Assembly: GCA_020832235.1 (NCBI GenBank)
Contig: JAFIEZ010000015.1
Location: 151,105-215,104 of the forward strand
Origin: Bacteroidota bacterium
GTDB taxonomy: Bacteria; Bacteroidota; Rhodothermia; Balneolales; HLUCCA01
Direction of reading: 5' to 3'
Length of the DNA stretch: 64,000 nucleotides
The notes under the pieces were generated by a model. That model saw only the letters and a program-made list of their open reading frames with translations. It had not been told where the DNA came from and searched no databases. Made by a program: the position numbers and the translations under genes. Shown here in pieces: positions 41,788 through 49,555 of this stretch (the stretch's first letter is position 1; each line of letters opens with the position of its first letter).

Positions 41788-42876
41788 ATGCTACAACAAA
41801 ATCAATATAATCCGCAAACCCGACCCCATCCCGGAGAAACACTTGAAGAAAAATTGGGTGAAATGGGTATGGGTCCGAAAGAATTTGCCATACGTACTGG
41901 CAAACCAGAAAAAACAATTACAGCCGTTCTCAAAGGAAGCAGTTCCATTACACCCGATATGGCTATACGCTTTGAGAATGTAACCCGCATTCCGGCTCAC
42001 TTTTGGATGAATGCGCAAAAGAATTATGATGAGTTTACGGCACGTAAAAGACAACAGGTTGTAATTGAAAAAGCCTTGGAATGGGCAAGTTGCTTTCCGA
42101 TAGCTGCCATGACCAAATTCGGATGGATTTCCAGACAAACCACAAAAAAAGGTAAAGCAGCAGAACTTTTAGCCTTTTTCGGCTTTTCCGATCACGATGC
42201 TTGGGAAGATTACTATTTCAAGCAACAATTAAGAGTCGCATTCAGAATATCGCTGGCCTCAACAAGTGAACCCTATGCGTTATCGGCTTGGTTAAGAATG
42301 GGTGAATTACAGGCAGCCAACCAATTCGTTAAGGTGTACTCTAAAAAAGCATTCAAAAATGCACTACCTAAGATCAAAGCAATCATGGCGGAGCATCCTC
42401 CCAATTTCTTTACGCAATTACAAGATTACTGTGCTGAAGCAGGTGTTAAAGTAGTGTATACGCCTTGTTTGCCTAAAGCTCCCCTAAATGGGGCCGTGAG
42501 GTGGATTAACGATCACCCGGTCATTCAGTTATCTGGTCGCCATAAACGAAACGACATTTTCTGGTTTACCTTTTTTCATGAGGCAGGCCACATCCTTTTA
42601 CATGGAAAAAAAGATATTTTCCTTGAGGATGTTGAATACAGTGATAAAGATCAGCAGAAAGAAAAAGAGGCCGATGATTTTGCTGCTTCATGGCTCCTCA
42701 GCCGTGAACAGGAAGAAGAAGTCCTCGCATCCGCTCCGCTGGATGATCAGTTGATTTATGAGTTTGCCAGAAAGTTTGGCACCCATCCAGGTATAATCAT
42801 AGGTCGGTTACAGCATCGGAAGTTGATACACCCTTCATTGGGTAAGGCAATCATCGAAAAGATTGAACTAGCGTAA
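41788..42876 (+). CDS. HigA-type HTH fused to ImmA/IrrE metallopeptidase, module 2
   Basis: 362 residues. HTH region RPHPGETLEEKLGEMGMGPKEFAIRTGKPEKTITAVLKGSSSITPDMAIRFENVTRIPAHFWMNAQ (about 12-80); helical middle with AFRISLAS...ALSAWLRMGELQAA; peptidase FWFTFFHEAGHILLHGKKDIFLE with HExxH and EADDFAASWLLS as third ligand region. Roughly half identical to the module at 35684 along the whole length. Both modules keep the toxin-first order. Confidence 0.9.
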   Translation: MLQQNQYNPQTRPHPGETLEEKLGEMGMGPKEFAIRTGKPEKTITAVLKGSSSITPDMAIRFENVTRIPAHFWMNAQKNYDEFTARKRQQVVIEKALEWASCFPIAAMTKFGWISRQTTKKGKAAELLAFFGFSDHDAWEDYYFKQQLRVAFRISLASTSEPYALSAWLRMGELQAANQFVKVYSKKAFKNALPKIKAIMAEHPPNFFTQLQDYCAEAGVKVVYTPCLPKAPLNGAVRWINDHPVIQLSGRHKRNDIFWFTFFHEAGHILLHGKKDIFLEDVEYSDKDQQKEKEADDFAASWLLSREQEEEVLASAPLDDQLIYEFARKFGTHPGIIIGRLQHRKLIHPSLGKAIIEKIELA

Positions 42877-42900
42877 ACGTAGGTTAACCGGAAGCACCCC

Positions 42901-43563
42901 ATGAAATACATCGCCCTGCTCAGAGGCATCAACGTTGGCGGCAAGAACATGATCAGCATGAAGGCCATTGTTCCGTTGTTTGAATCGATGGGATTTAAGG
43001 AGGTGAGTACTTACATCAATTCCGGCAATATCTTTTTCGAAGTGGATGAAAGCAGTGAAGCCGATGGAAATGGCGAAGATAACGCCAACATTGCAAGCGG
43101 CGAAAACGGGAAAATAGAAAATAGTAACAAAGCCTTCGCAAACAACAAAACAGACAACGCCAAAGCAAGCGACAAAGACAACAAAACCGACACACTGGCC
43201 CTCACCGAACGGATTTCCGAAGGGTTGCGGGATGCATTCAACCTCGAAATTCCGGTGCTGGTCAAAGAAATGAACGAGATAAAGGCCATCGCAGACGCCA
43301 TCCCCTCCGACTGGACCAACAAAGAAAACGAGAAATCGGACGTTGCCTACCTGTTTCCATCCGTAGATTCGCCCGATGTTGTTGAATCCCTGCCCTTCAA
43401 CCGGGATTACATCCGCGTAATCTACACTAAAGGGGCGCTTTTATGGAGCCTGAACATGAACGACTATTCTAAAAGCCGGCTAAACAAGCTGGTTGGGAGC
43501 GAACTTTACGCATCAATCACGGTCCGCAATGTAAACACGGCCCGGCGGTTAGCGAAGGGGTGA
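42901..43563 (+). CDS. DUF1697 protein with low-complexity insertion
   Basis: 220 residues. DUF1697 signature at the start (MKYIALLRGINVGGKNMISMKAIVPLFESMGFKEVSTYINSGNIFFEVDES) and end (VAYLFPSVDSPDVVESL...YTKGALLWSLNMNDYSKSRLNKLVGSELYASITVRNVNTARRLA). In between, residues ~50-100 are Asn/Asp/Lys/Ala/Glu-rich and repetitive, longer than the usual short loop. Function of the family is unknown. A copy with a 321-bp in-frame deletion lies at 57044. Confidence 0.87.
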   Translation: MKYIALLRGINVGGKNMISMKAIVPLFESMGFKEVSTYINSGNIFFEVDESSEADGNGEDNANIASGENGKIENSNKAFANNKTDNAKASDKDNKTDTLALTERISEGLRDAFNLEIPVLVKEMNEIKAIADAIPSDWTNKENEKSDVAYLFPSVDSPDVVESLPFNRDYIRVIYTKGALLWSLNMNDYSKSRLNKLVGSELYASITVRNVNTARRLAKG

Positions 43564-43872
43564 GAAGTAAGTTCTTTTAAAAAGCTCAGCATTATCCAAT
43601 CAAGAAAAACCCCGCTTATTGCACTTCCTTCAATTCAACGGATCCCCTCCAATATCACATGTTGGTATCAAATAATAGCACCGCATGAAACAGCGGAACT
43701 CCCCACGACTTTGAACTTATTATTTTTCTGAATAGATTGGCACTTCAAGGAAACATCTCCTCAAAGTGCTTGTGTAGTGCCGTGTCGTATCGTATTGGTC
43801 TTACGATGTGCTAAGTGGAACGATGTATCCGTCAATAGACTTGTTACCCCATTCACTTAACGTATCTGTAAT
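43564..43872. other. Intergenic 309 bp
   Basis: The first ~45 bp (aaaaagctcagcattatccaatcaa...) also follow the second DUF1697 copy at 57386, so they belong to the duplicated segment. The rest shows no gene or clear signal. The short run TAGTGCCGTGTCGTATC before the secreted-protein gene may hold its promoter but no motif is convincing. Confidence 0.5.
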
Positions 43873-44397
43873 ATGCGCTCAATCGTTGTTGCTGTAGGTC
43901 TTATGGCTTGTTCGGTATGTGCCGGACCGTTGCAAGCCCAATCGCTTAATTCTGCCACCATCGGCTTCGCCGGCGGATATGTAACGGCTCCCGGAGTCTC
44001 CGTGAGTTTTTCGGCAGGCGATGTGGTTACCGGAACCCTCAGTGCAGAGGGGATCAGTCTGGTTCAGGGGTTCCCCAACAGTTTTAACATCACTCCTACG
44101 TCGCTGGACGATCTTGCTGCCGAAATACCACGCATCTTTTCGCTGGATCAAAATTATCCGAATCCTTTCAATCCATCGACCCAGATTCGTTACGCCGTGG
44201 CCTCGCAGGCAAACATCCGACTGGCCGTATATGACTTGCTGGGTCGTGAGGTTAACGTGCTGGTCAATGAGGCTCGCCCACCGGGCGTGTACACGGCGAG
44301 CTTCGATGCTTCACTACTCGCCAGCGGCGTATACGTGTATGTACTTCAGATCGATGGTCGCCTCCATAGCACACGCAAAATGATGCTGGTTAAATAA
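43873..44397 (+). CDS. Secreted protein with type IX (Por) sorting domain
   Basis: 174 residues: signal peptide (MRSIVVAVGLMACSVCAGPLQAQ), a short beta-rich part with GDVVTGTLSAEGISLVQGFPN, then a full C-terminal sorting domain (FSLDQNYPNPFNPSTQIRYAVASQANIRLAVYDLLGREVNVLVNEARPPGVYTASFDASLLASGVYVYVLQIDGRLHSTRKMMLVK). The domain directs export by the Por/T9SS-like route. The passenger is very small; it may be a surface tag or a remnant. It precedes the S74-type surface protein gene. Confidence 0.85.
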   Translation: MRSIVVAVGLMACSVCAGPLQAQSLNSATIGFAGGYVTAPGVSVSFSAGDVVTGTLSAEGISLVQGFPNSFNITPTSLDDLAAEIPRIFSLDQNYPNPFNPSTQIRYAVASQANIRLAVYDLLGREVNVLVNEARPPGVYTASFDASLLASGVYVYVLQIDGRLHSTRKMMLVK

Positions 44398-44404
44398 TGC
44401 TCCA

Positions 44405-44520
44405 TTCGACCAACGATCGCCTCGCGATGTGTACCACGCGAATGGTTGCAGGCGGGATGTATCACACCAACGTTCGCCTCGCAATGCGTATCACGCTAAC
44501 GGTCGTTCAGGCCGGGCAGC
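44405..44520. repeat. 59-bp imperfect tandem duplication
   Basis: CCAACGATCGCCTCGCGATG near 44409 recurs as CCAACGTTCGCCTCGCAATG near 44468, with similar following bases (tgt/cgtaccacgc/tcacgc). It sits between the two surface-protein genes. Confidence 0.6.
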
Positions 44521-44586
44521 GTCAGTCCTTTTAAACATTACCCATTTCTTTATCCGTTAACCAATCCCATGTACCAGGAGATCTCT

Positions 44587-46263
44587 ATGAATTCGTTCTA
44601 TCGTATTGTTTTTGCTGTAATTGTCATGTTAATGCTGGCGGATGTCGCTTTGGCGCAGGTCCCGCGTGCGTTTCATTATCAAGCCGTTGCCCGCGACGCG
44701 CAGGGTGAAATTATTGCCAATCAGGCCATCAGCGTGCAGGTTCGCCTGATCAAAGGCTCGGAAACCGGCGATGTGGTCTACACCGAAACCCATGCCACAA
44801 CCACCTCTCCGGTGGGCTCGTTCACCCTCGAAATCGGCAACGGAATTGCCGCGCAGGGAAACAGTGTAGATTCTATTGACCTGACCAACGATTCCTATTT
44901 CCTGGGCATGGGTATTGATGTAACCGGTGGTAACGATTTTGTGGACCTTGGTGCCACACGACTGTTATCGGTTCCCTATGCCATTGCTGCCGCCTATGCG
45001 ATGGAATCTGGCGGTGCGGCCGAGTTTCCACGCAACATTTCACTGGATACCGCAGTGGGAGACACCTCGATTATTGTGCGTGCCACGGGACCAACCTCGC
45101 TAACGGCGTTCCGCAGTATTGCCAACACCGATAACAGGAACACCGGGCTTTCGGGTCAGGCGATCTCTCGTTCGGGGTCAACCTCCCAGCAGACCGGCCT
45201 TGTTGGTGTTGCCCGCGGGGAAGGAACCGGAAAACATTTGGGTGTACTCGGGTCGGCCATTGATAACAACGGCACCGGGGGGCGTAGGTACGGAATTTAC
45301 GGACAAGCCAGTTCCCAAGGCTTAGAAAACATCGGCGGATTCGGATTCGCCACGGGCCAGGGCACCGGTGAAGTGGTACCCGAAGGTCAGGAAGTTAATG
45401 GAAATGTCGGAACGGTAAATGCGGGTATTATCGGATGGGGAACCGGCTCGCCTAACTACAATATCGGGGTACGCGGACGCGCCTATGGGAATACGGCACA
45501 GCGAGTGAACGTTGGGGTTCAGGCCACGGCCGATGCAACCTCCCCGGCAAATAATGTCGGATTTGATGCCTTTGTATTCGGTTCGCCCGCTAATAACTTT
45601 GGGTTACGCGGAAATGTCTTTTCGGCTGGAGTAGAGAACTACGGTGTTTCCGTGTCGGTGCGTGAAGGCTCCCGCAACGTTGGACTTCAGGCCGGTGTTG
45701 ACGGCTCGGGCCATAATACCGGCCTGCGTCTGTTTGTGGACCGCAACGGGACATCCAGCATAGGTGCCGAAATCCATGCCGACACCGCCCTCGTATTATA
45801 TGGCTACACCACCTCCGATTTTGGTGCTACCTTCAGTGGACTCCAGATCAACGGCGACATCAACTACAGCGGCTCCCTCAACAACACCTCCGACCGCAAC
45901 CTCAAGGAAAACATTCGACCTATTGGAGATGCCCTGGGTGTTGTGATGCAGCTGAATCCCACATCGTACACCTTCCGCGGAAATGGCTCCTGGTACGGAC
46001 TTCCGCTGAGTACCGGCACCCATTATGGCCTCATCGCCCAGGAAGTTGAAGCCATACTGCCCGCCCTGGTGCGCGATAACGTACATACCTACACGGAACC
46101 CTCCGAAGAAGTGGGTCCCTCGGGCGGAGAGCTGACCATGACCATGGAATACAAATCTCTGAATTACACCGAGCTGATTCCTTTCTTAATCAAAGCCATA
46201 CAGGAACAGCAAGTTCAGATTGAAGCCTTGCAGGCTGAAATCGAGCGACTGAACCGCGAATAG
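44587..46263 (+). CDS. Secreted surface protein with S74 (endosialidase-type) chaperone domain
   Basis: 558 residues from ATG 44587 (MNSFYRIVFAVIVMLMLADVALAQ signal peptide). Residues ~8-150 are an immunoglobulin-like start usual in Bacteroidetes S74 proteins (PRAFHYQAVARDAQGEIIANQAISVQVRLI ... LLSVPYAIAAAYA). The middle has Gly/Asn-rich degenerate repeats (IGGFGFATGQGTGE, GVRGRAYGN, GLRGNVFSAG, GLQAGVDGSG). The C-terminal peptidase_S74 domain begins SDRNLKENIRPIGDALGVVMQLNPTSYTF and has GLIAQEVEAILPALV and a coiled end (IQEQQVQIEALQAEIERLN). The domain trimerises fibres and normally cuts itself off at the SD motif. Likely a trimeric adhesin-like surface fibre. Confidence 0.85.
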   Translation: MNSFYRIVFAVIVMLMLADVALAQVPRAFHYQAVARDAQGEIIANQAISVQVRLIKGSETGDVVYTETHATTTSPVGSFTLEIGNGIAAQGNSVDSIDLTNDSYFLGMGIDVTGGNDFVDLGATRLLSVPYAIAAAYAMESGGAAEFPRNISLDTAVGDTSIIVRATGPTSLTAFRSIANTDNRNTGLSGQAISRSGSTSQQTGLVGVARGEGTGKHLGVLGSAIDNNGTGGRRYGIYGQASSQGLENIGGFGFATGQGTGEVVPEGQEVNGNVGTVNAGIIGWGTGSPNYNIGVRGRAYGNTAQRVNVGVQATADATSPANNVGFDAFVFGSPANNFGLRGNVFSAGVENYGVSVSVREGSRNVGLQAGVDGSGHNTGLRLFVDRNGTSSIGAEIHADTALVLYGYTTSDFGATFSGLQINGDINYSGSLNNTSDRNLKENIRPIGDALGVVMQLNPTSYTFRGNGSWYGLPLSTGTHYGLIAQEVEAILPALVRDNVHTYTEPSEEVGPSGGELTMTMEYKSLNYTELIPFLIKAIQEQQVQIEALQAEIERLNRE

Positions 46264-46279
46264 GTTCATTCGGTTGTCT

Positions 46280-46440
46280 TTTTGGTGTTATGGACTTTGC
46301 ATTTTGCCAGATGCCTTTTGTCTTTAGACTTTAGGCTTCTGGCTTTTAGCTTTTAGCATATGCCACCTGCCACCTGCCACTTGTTACCTGGCACTTGCTA
46401 CCGGTCGCCTGCCACTTGCCGCCTGCCTTTCGCGGCGGGT
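46280..46440. repeat. Low-complexity TGCCACC/CTTTTAG tract
   Basis: Runs of CTTTAGACTTTAGGCTTCTGG and GCTTTTAGCTTTTAGC are followed by ~8 degenerate copies of TGCCACCTGCCACTTG-like heptamers. No gene. Such simple tracts recur in intergenic space of this genome segment. Confidence 0.7.
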
Positions 46441-46472
46441 TTCTATATTTGCACATCACGATGAACAATATT

Positions 46473-46508
46473 ATACAAATATGCACATCCAATAGTGCAT
46501 ATTTGTAT
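46473..46508. promoter_or_regulatory. 14-bp inverted repeat before AAA_14 ATPase
   Basis: ATACAAATATGCAC, 8 nt, GTGCATATTTGTAT: perfect arms, 24 bp before the ATG. A further partial half-site (atatttgcacat) is at 46445-46456. Could be an operator or a structural site; the gene product has no clear DNA-binding repressor partner in the window. Confidence 0.6.
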
Positions 46509-46531
46509 ATTTAAGCAAAAAATCCGCACGT

Positions 46532-47701
46532 ATGGAATCCCTTTATCAGAAATTTGAGACGCTCCTGCATCACACCTCTACGAATTTCAGGCGATACCTG
46601 TATGATACTATAGCCTGGGACAGTCGCATGATTGGGATTATTGGTCCGCGTGGTGTTGGAAAAACCACGCTCATTCTGCAGTACATCAAGGAAAATCTTA
46701 ACAGCAAACGAGCCCTGTATGTCTCGGCTGATGATATCTATTTTGCCGAAAACAAATTGATCGACCTGGCAGACGATCACTACAAAAATGCGGGAGACTA
46801 TCTCTTCATCGACGAAATCCACAAATACCCGGACTGGTCCCGCGAATTAAAAAACATCTTTGACTCCTATCCCGACCTGAACATTGTTTTCACTGGATCA
46901 TCGGTACTCGATATACTCAAAGGCTCGGCAGACTTAAGCCGACGCGCACTTATCTATACCCTACAAGGGCTTTCATTCAGAGAATACCTCAAGCTTTTTC
47001 ACCACTATGATATCACGGCCTACTCTCTGGAAGAAATCATCCGTAACGAAGCCAAACTTCCCGACATCAAACATCCGCTTCCGCTGTTCAATGACTATAT
47101 AACTCGCGGCTACTATCCATTTGGAATGGAAACTGAACTGGATATGCGACTCAGCCAGACCATCATCCAGACCCTGGAAGTCGACATTCCGCACCACGCA
47201 AACCTTAATGTAGGAACGAGTCGAAAACTCAAACAGCTACTCGGCATTATTGCTGAAAGTGCACCATTTAAGCCAAATTTTTCAAAAATTGCGGAAATCA
47301 TCGGGGTAAGTCGGAATTCTTTGGACGACTATTTCACCTACATGGAAAAAGCCGGTCTGATTGGTCAATTGCGAACACAGAAAAAGGGAATACGGGCATT
47401 GGGCAAGGTTGAGAAAGTATATCTGGATAACACCAACATTCTATTCAATTTGGGTCGTGAACAATCGAATGCGGGTACGGTCCGTGAAACATTCTTTTTT
47501 AACCAGATGCGATTAAAACACGACATCAGATCAACAGATTTGGCCGATTTCAGTATGGAGGGGTATACTTTTGAAGTAGGAGGAAAGAACAAAAAACAGT
47601 CCCGCCGCCAAAAGGAGGAATCCCTGATTTTGGTAAAAGATGACATTGAATACGGGTATCGGAACGTCATTCCCTTATGGGCGTTTGGGTTGAATTACTG
47701 A
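46532..47701 (+). CDS. AAA_14/DUF4143 ATPase (intact)
   Basis: 389 residues. Walker A GPRGVGKTTL (~38-47), Walker B YLFIDEIHKYPDWSRELK (~89-106), sensor-like IVFTGSSVLDI, then a winged-helix-like region (FSKIAEIIGVSRNSLDDYFTYMEKAGLIGQL) and DUF4143 (KVEKVYLDNTNILFNLG ... NAGTVRETFFFNQMRLKH ... FEVGGKNKKQSRR), whose end resembles a degenerate PD-(D/E)XK fold. Family function is unknown. It is the functional-looking counterpart of the decayed ATPase at 2081-3613, with only distant similarity. Confidence 0.88.
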   Translation: MESLYQKFETLLHHTSTNFRRYLYDTIAWDSRMIGIIGPRGVGKTTLILQYIKENLNSKRALYVSADDIYFAENKLIDLADDHYKNAGDYLFIDEIHKYPDWSRELKNIFDSYPDLNIVFTGSSVLDILKGSADLSRRALIYTLQGLSFREYLKLFHHYDITAYSLEEIIRNEAKLPDIKHPLPLFNDYITRGYYPFGMETELDMRLSQTIIQTLEVDIPHHANLNVGTSRKLKQLLGIIAESAPFKPNFSKIAEIIGVSRNSLDDYFTYMEKAGLIGQLRTQKKGIRALGKVEKVYLDNTNILFNLGREQSNAGTVRETFFFNQMRLKHDIRSTDLADFSMEGYTFEVGGKNKKQSRRQKEESLILVKDDIEYGYRNVIPLWAFGLNY

Positions 47702-47764
47702 GGGTTTTGGTTCTTTCAGCCAGGAATTTCAACGGCACTATGGTGTGGATTGGTAGAGCGATTC

Positions 47765-47836
47765 GAGGTTTCCACCAAACAACTGAAGCTGAATCTGGAC
47801 TTATAACAATATTTTAAACACTATAAAGTGCTCAAT
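47765..47836 (+). pseudogene. hicB fragment
   Basis: About 72 bp (GAGGTTTCCACCAAACAACT onward) almost identical to 59594-59665 inside hicB, residues EVSTKQLKLNLDLQQFFKHYKVLN. An in-frame TAA replaces the Gln codon after LDL, and the match ends at ctcaata. Confidence 0.85.
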
Positions 47837-47905
47837 ACGCGAGCCGTATAGCCAATATTAACAGGCTGATACTCCTATGTTGCATATGTCAAATATGCGG
47901 TGTAT

Positions 47906-48007
47906 ATAGCGGAGTGCCGATACCGCCTCAAAACTCCTTCAACGCGAATGCATGCTCATAACTGATGATGCTTTTGTCGGTAACATGATGTTTCCAGACA
48001 TCATCCA
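47906..48007 (-). pseudogene. 3' fragment of the Panacea antitoxin gene
   Basis: Matches 59837-59939, the last ~28 codons of the Panacea-type gene (WKHHIPDKSIISYEHAFALKEF) plus the following bases, with a few substitutions and one single-base indel. Same relative order to the hicB fragment as at 59.6-59.9 kb. Confidence 0.85.
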
Positions 48008-48016
48008 CTCCTGGGT

Positions 48017-48236
48017 AAGGATTAAATTACACCTGAGAAGTCCGGGAAGGTCGATGTGACTATAAACCGGGGAAGGACTATGGGCTACTTATTTGAGGAT
48101 CAATTTAGCGGGATGTATTCTGCAACAAGTATTCAGACCCTATATCGGAAAGCCTTGAAAAAAAGCAACATCAACAAAAAAGCAACGGTACACACCTTGC
48201 GACACAGTTATGCAACACATTTATTGCGTATATAAA
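48017..48236 (+). pseudogene. Tyrosine recombinase fragment
   Basis: Matches 62999-63215, the core of the tyrosine recombinase relic ([11 protein letters not shown] ... [36 protein letters not shown]), including the first catalytic-box Arg (LRHSY). It stops where the second box should begin and continues into TTATTGCGTATATA, a string also found at 63424 after the other recombinase relic. Confidence 0.82.
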
Positions 48237-48283
48237 CGAGTTACCTGCAAGCTTGAAAAACCAAAACAAAAAAATAAACTGTA

Positions 48284-48703
48284 ATGAAAAGCATATTAAT
48301 CAATCTGATAGTCATTTTATTCTTCTTTACGATATCCACCAAAGCACAAACCGAGATATCCAATGATACTTCATCACCGAAAATTTTTGTTGTGCTTGAT
48401 ATTACGGTCCACGACACAGTTATGTACGAACAATACACCATAGAAATTGAACCCGTAGTAAAAAAATATGGTGGGAAATATTTAGTGCGCTCCGGAGGAG
48501 CGGGTTTCGAGAAAGATCCTGACAAAGAAGTTATTCCAGGAGAAGGGAATTGGAATCCAAACAGATTAATCATTTTGGAATGGAATTCAATGGAGGAACT
48601 TCAAAATTTTATTAACTCTGCCGAAAACCAAAAATTAGCTCAATTAAGAAATAATGCTGCTTCAACCAAATCAGTTATTGTCAAAGAATATTTAACAGAT
48701 TGA
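48284..48703 (+). CDS. Exported DUF1330-like protein
   Basis: 139 residues with a signal peptide (SILINLIVILFFFTISTKAQ). The mature part matches DUF1330 (dimeric alpha/beta barrel): VVLDITVHDTVMYEQYTIEIEPVVKKYGGKYLVRSGG ... NWNPNRLIILEWNSMEELQNFINSAENQKL. Family members are usually cytoplasmic, so the signal peptide is unusual. No linked pathway genes. Lies right after the recombinase relic, as accessory cassettes often do. Confidence 0.82.
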   Translation: MKSILINLIVILFFFTISTKAQTEISNDTSSPKIFVVLDITVHDTVMYEQYTIEIEPVVKKYGGKYLVRSGGAGFEKDPDKEVIPGEGNWNPNRLIILEWNSMEELQNFINSAENQKLAQLRNNAASTKSVIVKEYLTD

Positions 48704-48738
48704 ATTAAACGCTTACAGAGAAATCACACAAGGCGGTC

Positions 48739-49240
48739 TCAAATTTTTAATGCAACAAGTTGAGTGATTCGTTCTTTGGGAGTGTCAAAATCCAGAATTG
48801 CTCTGGGTCGTTCATTGAGACGGTCTTGTATTTCTTGAACAAGCCAATCAGGAACGGTTCTAAAGTCTGTACCTTTCGGGAAATATTGCCTAAGTAATCC
48901 ATTCGTATTCTCATTGGTACCACGTTGCCATGGACTATGAGGATCACAAAAATATACCTTTGTTTTGCTCAAGCCTGTAATGTTACTACGACTACTAATT
49001 TCGCTACCTTGATCGTAGGCCATCGATTTTCGAAGGTGTTCGGGGAAAGTATTCAATTTGTTGGCAAAACTTACCGTTACGTAATCACTGTCTTTGAAGT
49101 CCAGCGGGACCAGCACCGTATAGCGTGTGGTTCGCTCAACCAGGGTACCAAGAGCGCTGCTGTTGCGTGAACCCATCATCAAATCACCTTCCCAATGGCC
49201 CGGAACCAGTCGGCTCTCAATCTCCGGATCGCGGATTATG
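48739..49240 (-). pseudogene. IS30-family transposase, 5'-truncated
   Basis: The minus frame reads IRDPEIESRLVPGHWEGDLMMGSRNSSALGTLVERTTRYTVLVPLDF ... LRKSMAYDQGSEI ... VYFCDPHSPWQRGTNENTNGLLRQYFPKGTDF ... LNERPRAILDFDTPKERI, the full DDE catalytic core of IS30 transposases (D in EGDL, D in AYDQG, E in GTNENTNG). The N-terminal HTH half (about 150 residues) is missing: similarity ends at ~49240. The relic has cut into the reading frame of the gene fragment at 49236-49378. Confidence 0.88.
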
Positions 49241-49378
49241 GGTATAATGAACCTTATTGAAGAAAACTATGAGAATGTTGATGAAATGTTGTTTTGGATT
49301 AAACAAATGAGAGTGTCAACCAATGAGATGGATGGGGTCTTGAAGAAAATCATAGATGAAGCCCAGCAACTGAAATAA
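49236..49378 (+). pseudogene. C-terminal gene fragment next to IS30 relic
   Basis: About 46 codons, MNLIEENYENVDEMLFWIKQMRVSTNEMDGVLKKIIDEAQQLK, a plausible helical protein end. The frame upstream is antisense IS30 sequence, so the gene's 5' part seems removed by the IS. Family not recognised. Confidence 0.45.
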
Positions 49379-49555
49379 GCAATTTTGAGGAGAAATAGCG
49401 GCGAGAACACCGTTGCAATTGCTTGCACAACCATGACGAGACACCCTATAAACCCTTATTTTTACTGCAGATAAATACAGCTGACTCGTAACTACAGAAC
49501 ATTAAAATCAACCTCAGTCGTCTTATTTTTTTTACCCCCCCCCAACTAAAGGCGT

